Source: Flavobacterium algicola
GTDB lineage: Bacteria; Bacteroidota; Bacteroidia; Flavobacteriales; Flavobacteriaceae
Direction of reading: 5' to 3'
Assembly: GCF_022399565.1 (NCBI RefSeq)
Contig: NZ_JAJTUT010000003.1
Span: 62,001-126,000, forward strand
Length of the DNA: 64,000 bases
The position numbers and the translations under genes were made by a program. Numbering within the stretch: the stretch's first letter is position 1; each line of letters opens with the position of its first letter. The notes beneath the pieces are model-generated. The model was not told the DNA's origin, searched no databases, and saw only the letters and a list, made by a program, of their open reading frames with translations. Positions 45,080 through 53,628 of the stretch are shown here, in pieces.

Positions 45080-46837
45080 ATGAAAAGAATAATCTGCAGC
45101 GCTTTGACGCTTTTAGTTTTTAATACTATAATTGCTCAAAAAGCAGTGCCACCAACTGAGATTAAATCAAAACAAATCTCAGAAGAAGAACGTATGGCTT
45201 GGTGGGAAGAAGCTCGTTTTGGAATGTTTATTCACTGGGGAATTTATACGGTTCCTGCAGGATTTTACAAAGGCGTGGCACAAACCAATAGTGGGGAGTG
45301 GATTATGAATAAAGGCAAGATCCCGATAGCAGAATATGAAAAATTTGCAGATCAATTTAATCCTTCAAAATTTAATGCAAATGAGTTCGTCGCTTTAGCC
45401 AAAGAAGCTGGTATGAAATATATGGTAATAACGGCTAAGCACCATGACGGTTTTTCTATGTTTGATTCGAAAGCGAGTGACTATAATATTGTTGATGCTA
45501 CACCTTTTAAACGCGATGTTTTAAAAGAACTAGCAAAGGCCTGCCAAGAGCAAGGTATAAAATTCGGCTTTTATTATTCACAAGCTCAAGACTGGCATCA
45601 CCCAGGTGGTATGGGGAATACTTGGGACACAACGATGAAACGTGTAAGTAGTGATGAATATGTGTATCAAAAAGCACTTCCAGAGGTAAAGCAGTTGCTG
45701 ACAGAATATGGTCCAATTTCTGTTTTTTGGTGGGATACTCCTAGAGCAATGACAAAAGCAGTTGTCGATAGTTTACATCATATAACTAGAGCATTACAGC
45801 CAAATATTATAACAAATGACCGTTTGGGCGATGATTATCCTGGTGATCACAAAACGTTTGAACGTAACGGACCAAGATACCAACCAGAAGCAAAATATTG
45901 GGAATTATGCCAACCAATAAGTGGTAGTTGGGGATACCGATCAGATGATAATAACTTTAATTCTACAACAACTTTAATTCGCAATTTGATCAATCAGAGT
46001 AGTAAAGGAGGTAATTATTTATTAAATGTAAGTCCGACTAATGAAGGTATTTTAAGACCCGAAGCCACAGAACGTATGAAAGCTATTGGAGTTTGGATGG
46101 AAAAAAATAAAGAAGCCATTTATGGCACACAAGCTAGCCCAACAGCCGCTGAACCAGAATGGGGAAGAATCACCATGAAAACGATGGCAAATAAAGGGCT
46201 TCTTTACCTACACGTTTACGATTGGAAAAACGGCACTACAATCCCAGTTAGATTAAAAAATAATGTAGAAGCATGTTATTTACTTACTGATAAAAATAGA
46301 AAATTTATGACTAAATCAGTAGATGGCGGTATTGAGGTGCAGTTAACGGGGGAAGCACCAGATAAAGTTGCATCTGTGATTGTACTGCAATTAAAAGAAA
46401 TGCCGAATGCTTTGCCGCAATTACCACTAGGTCAAGATGAAACTGGTCTTGTGACATTGCCTGCTTTTAGAGCACAGTATGAAAACCTGCAAGGTCCCGG
46501 AGCGCAGTACGACGATCATATGGATACGGTAGGAAGTTGGGATAGCGAGACTGCGAGGGTATACTGGTCGTTTGATATAACAAACCCAGGTATGTTTAAT
46601 GTAGCTGGTTCATTTTTCACAGAAGAAGGTACAGAGTTAAGCATTACATTAAATGGTCAAACAAAAAACATCAAAATTCCATCAACTGGAGATAATTCCA
46701 AACGATTTAAAGAAATAAATTTAGGCGAATTTAAAGTGGATAAAGCAGGGAAATATGAAATTTCATTTATGCCTGATGCCAAAAATTGGAAAACAACAAC
46801 TTTGAAGGAAGTGAAATTACAACCAATCAAAAAATAA
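45080..46837 (+). CDS. GH29 alpha-L-fucosidase
   Basis: This enzyme releases alpha-linked L-fucose by a retaining mechanism. It is 585 aa with a signal peptide ending TIIAQ. GH29 motifs are WWEEARFGMFIHWGIYTVP, YMVITAKHHDGFSMFDS, ATPFKRDVLKELAKACQEQG and FGFYYSQAQDWHHPGG. The likely nucleophile is D219 in VFWWDTP, then QPNIITNDRLGDDYPGD. Residues ~455-585 form a separate C-terminal beta-sandwich that may bind carbohydrate; I cannot assign its family. It starts the long rightward cluster, directly controlled by regulatory copy C. The WWDTP nucleophile context differs from the second GH29 of this window (VWFDGDW), so the two probably differ in linkage specificity. Confidence 0.93.
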   Translation: MKRIICSALTLLVFNTIIAQKAVPPTEIKSKQISEEERMAWWEEARFGMFIHWGIYTVPAGFYKGVAQTNSGEWIMNKGKIPIAEYEKFADQFNPSKFNANEFVALAKEAGMKYMVITAKHHDGFSMFDSKASDYNIVDATPFKRDVLKELAKACQEQGIKFGFYYSQAQDWHHPGGMGNTWDTTMKRVSSDEYVYQKALPEVKQLLTEYGPISVFWWDTPRAMTKAVVDSLHHITRALQPNIITNDRLGDDYPGDHKTFERNGPRYQPEAKYWELCQPISGSWGYRSDDNNFNSTTTLIRNLINQSSKGGNYLLNVSPTNEGILRPEATERMKAIGVWMEKNKEAIYGTQASPTAAEPEWGRITMKTMANKGLLYLHVYDWKNGTTIPVRLKNNVEACYLLTDKNRKFMTKSVDGGIEVQLTGEAPDKVASVIVLQLKEMPNALPQLPLGQDETGLVTLPAFRAQYENLQGPGAQYDDHMDTVGSWDSETARVYWSFDITNPGMFNVAGSFFTEEGTELSITLNGQTKNIKIPSTGDNSKRFKEINLGEFKVDKAGKYEISFMPDAKNWKTTTLKEVKLQPIKK

Positions 46838-46853
46838 TCAGTTGAGCCAAAAT

Positions 46854-47942
46854 ATGAAATATATCATCTTCTTTTTTATTGGAATTATCGCCTCTAGCAA
46901 TGCGCAAAATTTCATATTCGATAATCTTAAAGAGGCACCGGTTAATGGCGGTCTCGAAATGAAAGATTATTGGGTATGGGGAAGTTCTGTAATAAAGGGC
47001 GAAGATGGAAAGTACCATATGTATGCGTCAAGGTGGCCAAAATTTTTACCCTTTCATCCTGGTTGGATGGTTGCTTCAGAAATTGTGCATGCTACATCCA
47101 ATACAGCCGTAGGACCTTATCAGTTTCAAGATGTTGCATTAGGAGCAAGAGGGGCGCAATATTGGGACGGACGCTCTTGTCATAATCCCAAAATTGTAAA
47201 ATACAAAGACACTTATATTTTATATTATATGGGTTCTACGCATCCATTTGAAGATGTAACTACAAACAATGTAAGCGAATTTGACTTGTCTAGTAAATTT
47301 TGCATTGCCGCAAGGTGGGGCAAGCGTATTGGTATTGCTACTTCAAAAAGTCCTAACGGACCTTGGACTAGACAAGACGCACCTATTTTGGAGGTGAAAC
47401 CCAATTCATATTATAGTTTTTTGACTTCCAATCCCTCTCCATTAATAAAAGATGATGGGTCTGTAATTTTACTGTTTAAGGGGCGATCTTACAAAGACGA
47501 CGGAATTTCAAACAGTGACATGAGTATTGGAGTTGCTACAGCACCATCTTACGACGGAAAATATACAGTTGTCGGTGATAAGCCTTTGTTTTCTATAGAT
47601 CATTTTGGTGAAATAGAAGATCCGCATTTATGGAATGACGCTACAGGATTTCATATGATTGCCAAAGATCAAAGAGGAGCACTAACTGGTGGGCAAGGCG
47701 ATGGAGCATTGGCACATTCTATAGACGGTCTGAATTGGATAGTTGATAAAAACCCCAAAGCATATACAAAGAAAGTAAAATGGAATAACGGTAAAACTAT
47801 CGTTCAAGGTCAATTAGAACGTCCTTTTGTCTTGGTCGAAAATGGTAAACCAACACATTTATTTTTCGCCACCATGGACGGAACAGGTGGTTTCGGTAAC
47901 GGCACAAAAACGTGGAATATGGTTATTCCGCTGAAACAATAA
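46854..47942 (+). CDS. Secreted GH43-like five-bladed beta-propeller glycosidase candidate
   Basis: This is a 362-aa secreted protein. I use the ATG at 46854 (MKYIIFFFIGIIASSNAQ, a clean signal peptide) rather than a TTG 12 bp upstream. The sequence shows beta-propeller signatures seen in clan GH-F enzymes: WVWGSSVIKGEDGKYHMYASRW, GRSCHNPKIVKYKDTYILYYMG, NPSPLIKDDGSVILLFKGRS and GEIEDPHLWND. The exact family (GH43, GH117 or an unclassified relative) cannot be settled by eye. It starts 16 bp after the GH29 gene and is co-transcribed with it. It probably removes a side sugar, but the substrate is unknown. Confidence 0.75.
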   Translation: MKYIIFFFIGIIASSNAQNFIFDNLKEAPVNGGLEMKDYWVWGSSVIKGEDGKYHMYASRWPKFLPFHPGWMVASEIVHATSNTAVGPYQFQDVALGARGAQYWDGRSCHNPKIVKYKDTYILYYMGSTHPFEDVTTNNVSEFDLSSKFCIAARWGKRIGIATSKSPNGPWTRQDAPILEVKPNSYYSFLTSNPSPLIKDDGSVILLFKGRSYKDDGISNSDMSIGVATAPSYDGKYTVVGDKPLFSIDHFGEIEDPHLWNDATGFHMIAKDQRGALTGGQGDGALAHSIDGLNWIVDKNPKAYTKKVKWNNGKTIVQGQLERPFVLVENGKPTHLFFATMDGTGGFGNGTKTWNMVIPLKQ

Positions 47943-47989
47943 CAACCAATCAAACCAATAAATTTAACTAACAAAACAAACAATAGAAT

Positions 47990-49312
47990 ATGAATAAGAA
48001 AATTTTACTCTGGTCAATCACTGCGGCACTTGCAGGGTTTTTATTTGGATTTGATGTAGTAGTCATTTCAGGTGCCGACAAAAAACTGCAAGCCTTATGG
48101 GGGTCTTCTGATTCTTTTCACGGGTGGGTAGTGATGGGTATGGCATTATGGGGAACAGTAGTAGGAGCCATTTTTGGAGGAATACCTACCAATAAATATG
48201 GTCGTAAAAACACCTTAATTGTTATCGGGATTTTATTTGCTCTTTCTGCATTGGGTTCTGGTTTTGCCAACGGACCTTACTTTTTTGCTTTTGCACGCTT
48301 TGTTGGTGGTCTAGGAGTAGGTGCTTCTACAATTGCGGCTCCAGCGTATATCTCAGAAATTGCTCCAGCAAAAGACAGAGGGAGATTGGTAGCTATGTAT
48401 CAATTTAATATCGTTTTCGGAATTTTAATAGCTTATTTGTCCAATTATTTATTAAGTGATATAGGAGAAAATGCATGGCGTTGGATGCTAGGAGTAGAAG
48501 CTATTCCGGCGGTTTTATATATTTTGTTTGCATTAAAAGTTCCAAAAAGTCCAAGATGGTTATTATCACAATCAAGAGTTGATGAAGCAAGAGAAGTTTT
48601 AAAAATCATTAATCCAGATATGGATGTAGAAGAGCAAATAAGAGAATTTAATGTTCACAATGAGAAAAGCGATAAGACAGAAACTATTTTTATAAAAAAA
48701 TACCGTTTTCCATTAATGCTAGCTTTTTTTATTGCATTTTTCAATCAGTTTTCTGGTATTAATGCTTTTTTATACTACGCACCAAGAATTTTTGAGGCGG
48801 CAGGATTAGGAGAAAGCACAGCTTTATTGAGTAGTATTGGTATTGGTGTTACAAATTTAATATTTACCTTATTAGGAGTGTTTCTGATTGATAAATTAGG
48901 TAGAAAAACATTGATGTATATCGGCTCGATAGGTTATATTATTTCTTTAAGTCTAGTGTCTGCCGCCTTCTTTTTGGGTTGGACAGGAATGGCAATTCCA
49001 GTTTTCTTGTTTTTATTTATCGCAGCGCATGCCATTGGTCAAGGAGCAGTAATTTGGGTTTTTATTTCAGAGATTTTCCCAAATCATTTGAGAGCGTCGG
49101 GTCAAGCATTTGGTAGCTCCACCCACTGGGTATTGGCGGCACTTATTCCATCATTAATTCCATTTTTATTTAGTCATCCAATGATTGGGCCAGGAGTTGT
49201 TTTCATGGTTTTTGCAGGAATGATGGTTTTTCAATTATTATTTGTAGCTTTCTTCATGCCAGAAACAAAAGGAAAAACACTAGAAGAATTAGAAGAAATT
49301 ATTCTAAAATAA
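47990..49312 (+). CDS. MFS sugar porter (proton symporter type)
   Basis: This is a 440-aa inner-membrane transporter with 12 predicted helices. Sugar porter family motifs are GFLFGFDVVVISG in helix 1, GGIPTNKYGRKNTL (loop 2-3), RFVGGLGVGASTIAAPAYISEIAPAKDRGRLV (in pieces), VPKSPRWLLSQ, NQFSGINAFLYYAPRIF, DKLGRKTLM and the C-terminal PETKGKTLEELE. It is third in the GH29 cluster, 48 bp after the GH43-like gene. It would import a monosaccharide released in the periplasm, complementing the SusCD pairs at the outer membrane. The transported sugar (fucose, another hexose or a pentose) cannot be told from motifs. It does not look like the FucP family. Confidence 0.93.
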   Translation: MNKKILLWSITAALAGFLFGFDVVVISGADKKLQALWGSSDSFHGWVVMGMALWGTVVGAIFGGIPTNKYGRKNTLIVIGILFALSALGSGFANGPYFFAFARFVGGLGVGASTIAAPAYISEIAPAKDRGRLVAMYQFNIVFGILIAYLSNYLLSDIGENAWRWMLGVEAIPAVLYILFALKVPKSPRWLLSQSRVDEAREVLKIINPDMDVEEQIREFNVHNEKSDKTETIFIKKYRFPLMLAFFIAFFNQFSGINAFLYYAPRIFEAAGLGESTALLSSIGIGVTNLIFTLLGVFLIDKLGRKTLMYIGSIGYIISLSLVSAAFFLGWTGMAIPVFLFLFIAAHAIGQGAVIWVFISEIFPNHLRASGQAFGSSTHWVLAALIPSLIPFLFSHPMIGPGVVFMVFAGMMVFQLLFVAFFMPETKGKTLEELEEIILK

Positions 49313-49329
49313 ATTATAATTAACAGAGA

Positions 49330-50142
49330 ATGAAAAATATAATAAACATTGCATTTTGTGTTTTATTTACAATTACTATGCAAGCATCAAGTGTTGATAC
49401 GCTTATGGTGCATAGTAAATCTATGGATAAAAAAATAAAAAATGTAGTCATTCTTCCCGATGCTTACAATAAAAAAGCGGCGGCTTATTCAGTAGTATAT
49501 TTGCTGCATGGTGCGGGCGGAGATCATAAAGCTTGGTTAGAAAAAGCACCCGATATTAGAGCATATGCAGACCAGTACAATGTGATTATTGTTTGTCCTG
49601 ACGGTAATAAGACCAGTTGGTATTTTGACAGTCCTATTGACAAAAAAATGCAATATGAAACATACATTACACAAGAATTGATTACAACCGTCGACAAAGA
49701 ATACAATACTCTTGCCGATAAAAAGCACAGAGCAATTTCGGGCTATAGCATGGGTGGACACGGGGCATTGTATCTAGCATTTAAGCATCAAGATATTTGG
49801 GGGGTAGCCGCTAGTATGAGTGGTGGTGTAGACATAAGACCTTTCCCTCTAAGCTGGGAAATTTCAAGAAGGCTTGGAGTTTATGCACAAAATAAAGAAG
49901 TTTGGGAGAACAACACCGTGATAAATATGACTCACTTATTGGATGGTAAAAATCTAAAATTTCTTTTTGACTGTGGTGTAGATGATTTCTTTTATGATGC
50001 AAACCTTAGACTACATCAAAAATTAGTAGAACGAAATATTCCTCATGATTATATTGAACGTCCAGGAGGACATACCAATAACTATTGGAGTAATTCAATT
50101 AAATATCAGATGCTTTTTTTTAAAGAATTTTTTAAAGACTAA
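49330..50142 (+). CDS. CE1/esterase D-like secreted esterase
   Basis: This is a 270-aa protein with a signal peptide (ending TITMQASS). It has an alpha/beta hydrolase fold of the PF00756 esterase family: VVYLLHGAGGDHKAWLEK, VIIVCPDGNKTSWYFDSP, nucleophile S140 in GYSMGGHGALYLA, an acidic DCGVDDFFYDANL region and HDYIERPGGHTNNYW with the catalytic His. Relatives include acetylxylan and feruloyl esterases and putative glycan deacylases. It lies 17 bp after the MFS gene and 6 bp before a sulfatase, so it is co-transcribed. Together with the 43736 hydrolase it suggests an acylated substrate. Confidence 0.88.
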   Translation: MKNIINIAFCVLFTITMQASSVDTLMVHSKSMDKKIKNVVILPDAYNKKAAAYSVVYLLHGAGGDHKAWLEKAPDIRAYADQYNVIIVCPDGNKTSWYFDSPIDKKMQYETYITQELITTVDKEYNTLADKKHRAISGYSMGGHGALYLAFKHQDIWGVAASMSGGVDIRPFPLSWEISRRLGVYAQNKEVWENNTVINMTHLLDGKNLKFLFDCGVDDFFYDANLRLHQKLVERNIPHDYIERPGGHTNNYWSNSIKYQMLFFKEFFKD

Positions 50143-50148
50143 ATACAA

Positions 50149-51615
50149 ATGAATAGCAGAGCACTCAAAATTTCATTGATAGCGGTAGGTTTAATTTATT
50201 GCAGCACAATTAATTTGTATGCGCAAGTAAAAAGAGACAAGCAACAACCCAACATCATTTTACTTCTATGTGATGATTTAGGGTACGGAGATTTGTCTTC
50301 TTTTGGGCATCCTATCATTAAGACGCCAAATTTGGATAAACTTGCAAAGTCGGGCATTAAGTTGACCAATTTTTATTCCACTGCTCCCGTTTGTTCACCG
50401 TCGAGAGTGGGACTTCTGACGGGTCGTAGCCCTAACCGTGCTGGTGTATATGACTTTATTCCGGGTCCTAAGAAGAGCGAAGACAATCGAGATTTGGTAC
50501 ACCTGCAAGCTAGTGAGCAAACCATTCCGGCGGTTTTAAAGTCGGCAGGATACGCGACTTGCTTGGTAGGGAAGTGGCATTGTAATTCAAAGTTCAATTC
50601 GAAAGAGCAACCACAGCCCAATGACTTTGGTTTTGACTATTGGATGGCAACGCATAATAATGCTGTTCCTAGTCATGAAAATCCAAGTAATTTTATTCGA
50701 AATGGAGATAAAGTTGGAGAGATAACAGGATTTAGTAGTCAGATAATTGTAAGTGAAGCGATGCAATGGTTGGATAAGAGAACTACCAATAAGCCTTTTT
50801 TCCTAGAAGTTGCTTTTCATGAACCTCATGAGCCCATTGCTTCTCCTGAAGATTTAGTTCAAAAATATCTACCTCTTGCAAAAACCAGAGAACAAGCAGA
50901 ATATTTTGCCAACGTAGGAAATGTTGATCTAGCTGTAGGTCGTTTGATTGCTTATTTAGAAAAAAATAAAATTGATAATACTTTAGTTGTTTTCACATCA
51001 GATAACGGACCCGAAACGCTTATGAGATATGGTGATAAAGCCAAACATTCTTATGGTTCGCCTGGAGAATTAAAAGGTATGAAGTTATGGACCAACGAAG
51101 CTGGTTTTAGAGTGCCATGTATCATGAATTGGGTTGGCGGTAAAACGATTTCAGGCACATCAGATAAAATTGTTTCTGCACTTGATTTTCTACCCACATT
51201 TGCCGAGTTAGCAGGCGCTACTTTGCCTGACAGAACTTTAGACGGTCAATCTTTTACCTCCTTATTAAAAAAAGGAAATTTCGAAAGAAAAAAACCTCTT
51301 TTATGGGCATTTTATGATGCTATAAATGAGCGAATGGTTGCAATGAGAAAAGGCGACTGGAAAATTATGGCTCGATTAGAAGTAGATAATGCAGCAGTAC
51401 CTAATTTTCATAATCTGTATGATGGAAACGAAGCATATATAAAAAGTGCAAAATTGACAGATTATGTTTTGTTTAATTTGAAAGATGATGTCAAAGAATC
51501 GAAAGATTTATCGGCTAAGAATCAAGTCCTTTTCGAACAAATGAAAAAAGACATGAATATTCAATACCAAGAATTATTGGCAGGAAGCCATGTATGGGTA
51601 CGACCAAAAGAATAA
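50149..51615 (+). CDS. Secreted S1-type sulfatase (first)
   Basis: This 488-aa sulfatase hydrolyses sulfate esters on the glycan. Its signal peptide ends NLYAQ. The formylglycine motif is C82-S-P-S-R (APVCSPSRVGLLTGR), with metal ligands in LLCDDLGYGDLSSFGHP and FTSDNGPETLMRYG, and KSAGYATCLVGKWH. The type is S1 with Cys as modified residue, so it needs a formylglycine-generating enzyme, not seen in this window. It follows the esterase by 6 bp. Its nearest families by eye are GalNAc-6- or arylsulfatase-A-like S1 enzymes; the position of the sulfate it removes is unknown. Confidence 0.93.
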   Translation: MNSRALKISLIAVGLIYCSTINLYAQVKRDKQQPNIILLLCDDLGYGDLSSFGHPIIKTPNLDKLAKSGIKLTNFYSTAPVCSPSRVGLLTGRSPNRAGVYDFIPGPKKSEDNRDLVHLQASEQTIPAVLKSAGYATCLVGKWHCNSKFNSKEQPQPNDFGFDYWMATHNNAVPSHENPSNFIRNGDKVGEITGFSSQIIVSEAMQWLDKRTTNKPFFLEVAFHEPHEPIASPEDLVQKYLPLAKTREQAEYFANVGNVDLAVGRLIAYLEKNKIDNTLVVFTSDNGPETLMRYGDKAKHSYGSPGELKGMKLWTNEAGFRVPCIMNWVGGKTISGTSDKIVSALDFLPTFAELAGATLPDRTLDGQSFTSLLKKGNFERKKPLLWAFYDAINERMVAMRKGDWKIMARLEVDNAAVPNFHNLYDGNEAYIKSAKLTDYVLFNLKDDVKESKDLSAKNQVLFEQMKKDMNIQYQELLAGSHVWVRPKE

Positions 51616-51913
51616 ATCAAAAGAATAAAAATAATATGCAAAGATATACTACAATGAATATTGTAATTGCTTCTACTTAACTGCTGTTTTTAAAGGAAAT
51701 GTAGTTTATAAAGTACTATTAGCATCCCGTTTGGAACTTTAATAAAGAGATCCCGATTTTTATAGCTATTTGTCCATATTAAAAGTTGAAAACTCCATTA
51801 CAGAAGAGCAATAGAGAACTAATTTTAAAGAAGTAAAAATTGCACCTAGTAAATCCAATCATTTTTTTGAGATTAAGAAAAACCAAAACTATAAAAACCA
51901 AAAAAACAATAAA

Positions 51914-53449
51914 ATGAAACCAACCGCCATACGTTCAAATAGAGTTCTATTAAGTTTGTTTACTGTCGCCCTATTTACTTTTTCTCAAAATGGGACAGCA
52001 CAAACAGCCTCGACAAAAAAAGCCTCTTTAAAATTGGAAACGGTAAAAGGAGCTAAAAAACGCAATGTTATATTCATTTTGACAGATGATCATCGTTATG
52101 ATTTCATGGGTTTTACGGGTAAAGTGCCGTGGTTAAAAACACCTCATTTAGATCGAATGGCCAAAGAAGGAGCACATATGAAAAATGCCTTTGTGACAAC
52201 TTCTCTATGCTCACCAAGTCGTGCAAGTATATTAACGGGGCAGTATTCGCATGTACATACCATAGTCGACAATGTGGCACCAGATCCTGGTAACTTAACT
52301 TACTTTCCTGAGTATCTTCAAAAAGCGGGATATCAAACCTCTTTTTTTGGTAAATGGCACATGGGAGATCATAATGACAATCCACGACCAGGTTTTACCC
52401 ATTGGGAAAGTTTTGCAGGTCAAGGAGATTACTACGCACCAAATTTAAACATCAACGGTAAAAATGTGCAGTACGATGATGAAACCTATGTTACCGATTT
52501 ATTAACCGAACATGCAGTTGACTGGTTGGACAAAAGAGATAAAGAGAAACCATTTTTTATGTATTTATCCCATAAAGCAGTACACGCAATGTTTTTTCCG
52601 GCCAAGCGTCATGCAGGTATGTATGCAGGTAAGAAAATCGATAAACCAGATAGCTATACACAAACAATTGGGTCAGAATACAAAAAGTTAAACTGGCCAG
52701 ATTGGGTAAAAAGACAGCGTGACAGCTGGCATGGTGTGGATTATATGTACCACGGTACTGCCGACGGAACTTTCGATGATTTAGTACAACGTTATTGTGA
52801 AACCTTGATGGGAGTAGATGATAGTGTAGGAACTATAATGGACTGGTTAAAAGCAAACGGACTTGATGAATCGACCATGATTGTCTATATGGGAGATAAC
52901 GGTTTTAGTTGGGGAGAACACGGATTGATTGATAAACGCCATTTCTACGAAGAGTCGGTAAAAGTTCCTATGTTAGTGCGTTGTCCAGAAGTTTTTGAAG
53001 GAGGACAAACGATCGAACGTATGGTTCAAAACGTAGATATTGCTCCAACAGTTCTAGAAGCGGCAGGTTTACAAAAGCCAGCTTACATGCCAGGTAAGTC
53101 ATTTATCCAGTTATTAAAAGGGGACGAAACCAATTGGAGAGAAAAGATATTTTACGAATACTATTTTGAATATGATTTTCCAATGACACCAACTGTATTT
53201 GGAGTACGTACAGACAAATACAAATACATAAGATATAATGGAATCTGGGATACTAATGAATTGTATGATCTTGAAAATGATCCAAACGAACTAGTTAATT
53301 TAATAGATAAGCCAGAGTTGCAACCACTGATCAAAGAATATGCAAATAGCTTATACGACTGGTTAGAAAACACAAACGGTATGCAAATCCCATTAAAGCG
53401 TAATGTATTTCATCGTATCGGTGATTACGAGCATCCAGATCAATATTAA
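51914..53449 (+). CDS. Secreted S1-type sulfatase (second)
   Basis: This 511-aa sulfatase has a signal peptide ending NGTAQT. C99 in TTSLCSPSRASILTGQYSH (CSPSR) is the residue to be modified to formylglycine. Metal-site motifs are FILTDDHRYDFMGF and VYMGDNGFSWGEHGLIDKR, and the lysine motif is FFGKWHMGDH. The HGLIDKRHFYEESVKVPMLVR region and C-terminal NELYDLENDPNELVNL resemble the group that includes GlcNAc-6-sulfatase- and iduronate-sulfatase-like S1 enzymes. The gap before it is 298 bp, so it may have an extra promoter, but I found no convincing one. It clearly differs in sequence from the first and third sulfatases. Confidence 0.93.
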   Translation: MKPTAIRSNRVLLSLFTVALFTFSQNGTAQTASTKKASLKLETVKGAKKRNVIFILTDDHRYDFMGFTGKVPWLKTPHLDRMAKEGAHMKNAFVTTSLCSPSRASILTGQYSHVHTIVDNVAPDPGNLTYFPEYLQKAGYQTSFFGKWHMGDHNDNPRPGFTHWESFAGQGDYYAPNLNINGKNVQYDDETYVTDLLTEHAVDWLDKRDKEKPFFMYLSHKAVHAMFFPAKRHAGMYAGKKIDKPDSYTQTIGSEYKKLNWPDWVKRQRDSWHGVDYMYHGTADGTFDDLVQRYCETLMGVDDSVGTIMDWLKANGLDESTMIVYMGDNGFSWGEHGLIDKRHFYEESVKVPMLVRCPEVFEGGQTIERMVQNVDIAPTVLEAAGLQKPAYMPGKSFIQLLKGDETNWREKIFYEYYFEYDFPMTPTVFGVRTDKYKYIRYNGIWDTNELYDLENDPNELVNLIDKPELQPLIKEYANSLYDWLENTNGMQIPLKRNVFHRIGDYEHPDQY

Positions 53450-53510
53450 TGTTTAGATGGTAGAAATGTAATTTCGTTATTTTTTTTTCGAATGAGAAAA
53501 AATAAGGAAT

Positions 53511-53547
53511 GTGCTTAAAAATACTTTTTGCATGCATTTTTAAGTAC
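53511..53547 (+). terminator. Hairpin after the second sulfatase (weak)
   Basis: GTGCTTAAAAAT (53511-53522) and ATTTTTAAGTAC (53536-53547) form a 12-bp stem with one mismatch-like G-T pair. No T-run follows, so it may be a processing or attenuation hairpin rather than a full terminator. Confidence 0.3.
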
Positions 53548-53628
53548 TACAATCAAACGATTAAATCACATAAAAATATTTACGAAAAGTTGTTTTGACA
53601 GTGAGTTAAAACAAAAAATAAGCGTTTA

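Noticed and set aside
51692..51730. Possible fifth 39-bp element before the second sulfatase
   Set aside because: Only the first half-site (GTTTATAA at 51704) matches. TGG and the second half are missing and there is no TANNNTTG box at 23 bp.
51785..51835. GAGCAATAG...ACTAATTTTAA, resembling part of the 39-bp element
   Set aside because: Seven bases of the AGCAATAG core match but TTTAT, TGG and the spacing to a -7 box fail.
43400..51848. Shared 10-mer ATTGCACCTA at 43400-43409 and 51839-51848, upstream of two PUL genes
   Set aside because: A single 10-bp match in AT-rich DNA, with no match at a fixed promoter distance, is expected by chance.
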